A DNA stretch of 64,000 nucleotides from Nemopilema nomurai. Lineage: Eukaryota > Cnidaria > Scyphozoa > Rhizostomeae > Rhizostomatidae. The notes below the pieces were generated by a model. It searched no databases and was not told the origin of the DNA. It worked only from the letters and a program-made list of their open reading frames with translations. Both the position numbers and the translations under genes were made by a program. Location of the stretch: positions 3,587,189-3,651,188 of the forward strand of contig ML133401.1 of the NCBI GenBank assembly GCA_003864495.1. Direction: 5' to 3'. Below, in pieces: positions 59,614 through 64,000 of the stretch (its first letter is position 1; every line of letters begins with the position of its first letter).

Positions 59614-62600
59614 TTTAAATGCACTGGACATGTTCAACTTTTCGGCAATCAGATATCCAGATCTTTGCATTTTCTAATCCTCGTTGATTGCTGTTGTTCT
59701 GTGAGGCGCCAAGATCATTTGGAGGTTCTCGTCGTCAAGTGCTGAATTCCATGAGAACATAAAGACATTATTAATGCCGAGAAGCGCATCAGGAATGACA
59801 TCAAAAAACTTCGATATTATTTTGCATTCTCTAATTGCAACTCATGGAGCGGAGTGCTACCAACGGCAAATTCATTCCAACTGCTGAACTATGACATAAC
59901 CCACATTCGCCCGAGGCCACGACTTCAACATTCCATTCGTCAAGACATTTGAAAACATTGTAGAAAAATTAGGCTGAGTAGAGGTTAAGCAAAACAACAG
60001 ACATTTAGAAGCTCCACCCCATGAAAGAGAGCTTGTTCAGATCATTACGTGAAATAGAAGGCAATGATTTAAAAGAGTTATCTACCTGGTCATCGAAAAA
60101 AGCTTTTTTATTGGATTGACTGGTAACTAAATTCCGTTGTTTATCCGCGCCAGAATTTCCCTGCGGATTTCGATTGTACCCTACAATGAACCAGAGGTAA
60201 TGTTGCAGACCAGTATGGAAGATTGCTAGGAAGATATTCAACTGTGGCGGCAACTTCATTCTTTCATCCTTTGCTAGTGTTCTGTATGGATGTGCTTACT
60301 CTTGACACAGACTTGGACGCAGATCTTGTCGGAGTTCCACACCAAACGAGTCATGAAAATACTTCTAAACTGGCTTGTATGATCTAAACTTTTCCAATCT
60401 CTTTTTGTTAAATCCGTACAGCCTCTGTACTACTGCAAGGGAATATCTAAACTTCGGAGGAGACAATATGCCCTCGCAGCAGTACGAATGCTGTACGGAC
60501 TTAGCAAAAAATTGACTTTGGAAAATTCTAGTAATGTCTGAAACGTCAAGCCATGGCTCGATTTTTTATCGATTTTAAGCGGTATTGCAAAGCTCTTTAC
60601 AAACAAACTCTCTGCATTAAATATTGATGAAAAAAGCTTTTAGCCAACTCTCTAGCAACGCTTTAATCAACTTGTTTTCCTTTATGATTCAAATTGGACA
60701 TATTCCATTGATTCTCGAGCACAATACTGTTCTTCGTGCTTGAGCAGATCTTGTCCTTCGCTTGCCTGAGTGTTGCAACTTATTTGCCAACTCTCATGCA
60801 GTTCAAAATGCAGTTGAAGCCATGGCTACTACGTGCTGTCGAAAGCTTTTACTCTCCATTCTGTCATTTTCGCTCCTGCCTTCTGTCCATCGGCGTTCTG
60901 CATCAAAGAGATGCACAGCAGCAAACGCTTCTGAACTATGCGACAAAACCTGTCGTTTTCGGCTAAGCAATGTTCTTTCTTCGTTTATTGACACGCCTGC
61001 ATTAAACATTTTTCTTTTAAAACCAATCTGCAAGTTCTGGTGGAAGACTTTTTGACCAGGCATTGAGTCATGATAAATGGAAAGCGTATACCCAAATAGC
61101 AAAAATTGCTGAGTCATTGTGATAGCTCCGTTAATCTGATTGGCTGTCAAGCAAACTGCACACATTATGTTTTAACCTCGCAGTTGATGTCTGATCACAT
61201 GAAAACATACAACAGCCCGTGGAAAACCGCTATTTACTATGACTCAATGCCTTTAAGTTTACTGAAGATACCAACACTTGCTTTTTCTATCTACAAGACG
61301 GGGATCTTCTTTTTAAATGTGCTGCCTATCATCTTTTCCATCTTTCCGTTAATGCGTCATCCAACCCACACCACAAAGTCCGTTACAAAACATGCTTTGC
61401 GTCCCTATTAAAAAGCAAATTGTGAGCTTTGATGTCAAGATTGTTTGAGCCATGAAAACAAAACATCCACAACTTCATCAAAAGTTGATTTCTGCATTCT
61501 ATTGCGGGAAGGGCCATCTTTCAAAGAGCGTTCCTCTTTTCACCGTTGATATACTAAAGTCAAACTACTTCGTGATTTCAACATTCTGCTCAGCTTCAAC
61601 TTCTGACATGGCCACCAAGTATCAGCGTCTTGAAATGACGTCATATCATTGTGTTAATGATATCATCATCAGTCATATTAGATTCTCTGTGTAGCCGACA
61701 ATAGCATTTTGACAGAAATATTGACGCTTCAGCTAATAATTGATGAAATAAAATTGTTTCTAAACAACAGAGGCGCAAAAAGTACTTTTCTTGCAGGAAT
61801 AGTTTGGATCAATCAAGTTCTAAATTAAAGAGTACGTAAGGTCTTTGAAAGGTGGTATCGTCTTAAAGTTTCCGACCTAATATTTGTAAACGCGTTGTAG
61901 AGGATTCGGATATCTTCAAACCAATCCCCAGACAAATTTTCTGGAATCAGAACTTACTACAACGCAATTGTAGATCAGGCGCAAATAAAGTTTTTAAAGA
62001 TCAATGTAGTTTGATTAAGGAATTGAATTATCATTGTTATAACAAAAGTTGTGGTAAAATTTCAAGTCATTTGTTGTGATAGCTTTTGGTAAGGTTTTTA
62101 TTCAAAATATCTGATTCAACTTCATAGCAATTAATCTCTTTCAAACATACGGCTCACTTTTTAAGCAAAATTCATATTTAGCAACTTGACGAAGATAAAA
62201 TGGTTTTCTGTCTTCAGAGGACAACTTATTGATGTTTTTTGCATCAAATCTTTCAAAGAAAGGTAAGAATTGCTTCAAAAAATAGAGAGAAAATTGCTGA
62301 AATTAAACTGTATTTTAATTTCAAATGTTTAATTTGGATTTGTTAACATATTCACAAAATTTAATGATATACATTTATATTTGCTTCCTTATATCATGTT
62401 TATATTTTAATATTGGAGCACATATCAAAACTATGTGCTTATAAGATTCAGAATGCAAAAATGTATATGCTGGGAAAAAGGAAGTAAAAATGAACATCAA
62501 AGCAAAGATTCTCTATCCTATTCTCTTGCCAATGGCTTGATTGCAATGATCTGACAGTGAACAGATCTTGTCACAACCTTCCTCTCTGTTTCTAAGGGTT

Positions 62601-62723
62601 AAAGTAATTTGCAGTATTGCTATCAGTCAACTATCAGCTTCAGAGAAATCTCATTTACTGCTTGAAATGTGTGATTCTGCTACTTAGGTAAAACGTTTTG
62701 CCGATGCAAGGAACATATAAAAA
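59614..62723. other. Intergenic, downstream of the IAH1-like gene
   Basis: No supported exon. A short imperfect inverted repeat lies at about 60405-60510 (TGTTAAATCCGTACAGC mirrored by GCTGTACGGACTTAGCA). The right part should include the 3' UTR of the minus-strand esterase gene. Confidence 0.55.
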
Positions 62724-62894
62724 CTAATTCAGAAGATCTTTCTCAGGGTTAACATGGTCAACGTCTTTCCAATCTGGATACACCATTTTTAAAGGAGAAA
62801 GAATAACATCGAAGTGTTCTTTTACTTCCTGGAACACAAACAGATGGCCTTTGTTGCTGAAATGTAAGCCATCATCAAAATAATCTCGCCAGTC
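62724..62894 (-). CDS. IAH1: IAH1-like SGNH/GDSL esterase, last exon only
   Basis: Terminal exon of 56 codons plus TAG, after a clean acceptor (TTGTTTTCTAG). It encodes DWRDYFDDGLHFSNKGHLFV and ends PDWKDVDHVNPEKDLLN. DGLHFSNKG is SGNH block V, carrying the catalytic Asp and His (DxxH). The rest resembles the C-terminus of IAH1, the isoamyl-acetate-hydrolysing esterase homologue. Remaining exons lie to the right; none could be found between 62895 and 64000, where a transposon begins at 63059. Partial at the 5' side. Confidence 0.83.
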   Translation of the reverse strand, partial: DWRDYFDDGLHFSNKGHLFVFQEVKEHFDVILSPLKMVYPDWKDVDHVNPEKDLLN

Positions 62895-63058
62895 CTAGAA
62901 AACAAATCTCAAAGTTAGTATAATAAATGATTTGCCTAATGAATCTCAATAATGTTCAGGCAGTTGCCTTTTTATTCTTTTCATTTTATTGTTGCTTTAC
63001 ATATGCCTACTAAAAGCAATTTTATAGCGCTGTAAATTATGAAATTATAAAATGGTTA
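62895..63058. other. IAH1-like intron segment
   Basis: AT-rich, with no coding sequence. It begins with the branch and acceptor of the terminal exon (minus strand) and runs into the transposon at 63059. Confidence 0.5.
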
Positions 63059-64000
63059 CAGGCAATGCTGGGAGTAACACGGTAGGGGTGCAATGAATCG
63101 CACTCCTTGTGGGGCTAAGGCGTGCAATGATGTGCAATCGTACCAAAGTACTTAATTGTACAGAAAGATGTATATATAGTTGACTACATAACTTTACCAA
63201 AAAAGAAAATAAGACAAGGCTACTCCAATCAATACATTTTGCTTAAACAAGCTTTAAACACGTCAAATCCAACATATTAAAGAGGACAATATTAACAATA
63301 AGGTAGATGTTGAGTGAAATGTTAGATCATTTGACCCACTTATCTGACATTGTTTCTGCGCACGCGTAGTCAGTTAAAGGCTAAGATCGTGTAAACAGCT
63401 AAAAGCTGCCATTTTTTCGGCAATCGGTTTATACTGTCATTCCCTCTTTTGAAAGCGATGCGGGCGTTAATCCCGAGAAATCTATTTTCCGAAGAGAAGG
63501 AGTCGCAAAGCGCATCGAGCAAACTTAATTTTTTACCAGCGTTTGGGTGGAATGTTACAGCCAGCTTATACAAAAATCGCAACGGAATAAATCAAAATTC
63601 TGAAGAGCCTAGTAGATAGATTGAAGTCTAATACATAGCACCCATTTGTGCTCGTCTTTGAGCCAATTTTTTGCGTTTTAAAGTTCCCTTTTTTCGTTTT
63701 TACACCACTGCTGCAACAAGAGGACCATCTGTGCCGAAATCATCGTCAAATGATGGAGGATACTGACAAGTCATCAGCTTTGACCGATCATGTAAACGGG
63801 TACATCGATCAATCAAAACTGATGAAAAAGACTGTCCTTGTGTCATGGAAAACGGAAACCGGCAAATCACAACAGTTATATCTGTGAAGTTAAAGCTTGT
63901 CGTAATTTGTGTTAAAAATCGGAAAGGCGGCGACTATTTGGCTTAATAACAACACCTTCCAAACTCCCCGTCAAATAGAAACAATTTCGTGATTAAAGCC
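63059..64000. mobile_element. Second copy of the CAGGCAATGCTGGGA transposon, truncated by window end
   Basis: Begins CAGGCAATGCTGGGAGTAACAC and runs collinear with 16769-17730 at high identity. The shared parts include the GTGCAATGAATCGCACTCC block and the AAGCTGCCATTTTTTCGGC block. Relative to copy 1 it has small indels, among them a missing stretch of roughly 40 bp after the AACTGATGAAAAA block (about 63830). Its right end lies beyond the window, so the target-site duplication cannot be checked. It lies to the right of the IAH1 terminal exon, probably in an intron of that gene. Confidence 0.85.

Noticed and set aside
61106..61411. 101-aa plus-strand frame
   Set aside because: No recognisable domain or neighbouring exons; low-complexity hydrophobic composition typical of AT-rich noise.

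Overview
The window looks like nuclear DNA from an early-branching animal, most likely an anthozoan cnidarian. The genes have many exons with GT-AG introns, the sequence is AT-rich, intergenic and intronic DNA is full of short inverted-repeat transposons, and one gene carries an apextrin C-terminal (ApeC) domain, a domain I associate with cnidarians, echinoderms and amphioxus. The phylum is inferred, not proved. The gene models below were built by hand from splice sites, reading phase and remembered family sequences, so exon edges can be off by a few bases where stated.

Layout: (1) 240-12934, minus strand: eIF2A, 19 exons seen, 3' end outside the window; one intron has the hallmarks of a minor-spliceosome (U12) AT-AC intron. 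(2) 13610-22175, plus strand: Maelstrom (MAEL), a piRNA-pathway protein, in 12 exons giving 496 aa; it is head-to-head with eIF2A across 675 bp. (3) 26375-27289, plus: an intronless rhodopsin-family receptor, related to fish OR131-2-type receptors, broken by one in-frame TAA. (4) 31182-38835, plus: a 7-exon gene for a predicted 1727-aa receptor with guanylyl-cyclase architecture. Its ectodomain combines a C-type-lectin-like region, an F5/8 (discoidin) domain, an ApeC domain, a receptor-ligand-binding-like region and EGF-like repeats. Inside the cell it has a kinase-homology domain and a cyclase domain that has lost its metal-binding aspartates. This is the most unusual object in the window. 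(5) 39467-43602, minus: a 9-exon CXorf58-like protein of 332 aa, convergent with the receptor gene. (6) 56049-58130, plus: a 693-aa, largely disordered, possibly nuclear protein that I do not recognise. (7) 62724-62894, minus: the last exon of an IAH1-type SGNH/GDSL esterase; the rest of the gene lies to the right.

The rest is non-coding and repeat-rich. At least eight MITE-like elements with terminal inverted repeats can be delimited, several with target-site duplications, along with tRNA-derived SINE-like fragments and four minisatellite or microsatellite arrays. Most of the elements sit in introns of eIF2A and MAEL. The genes do not form one pathway. The only notable functional pairing is the shared upstream region of a housekeeping-type translation factor (eIF2A) and a germline transposon-silencing factor (MAEL).
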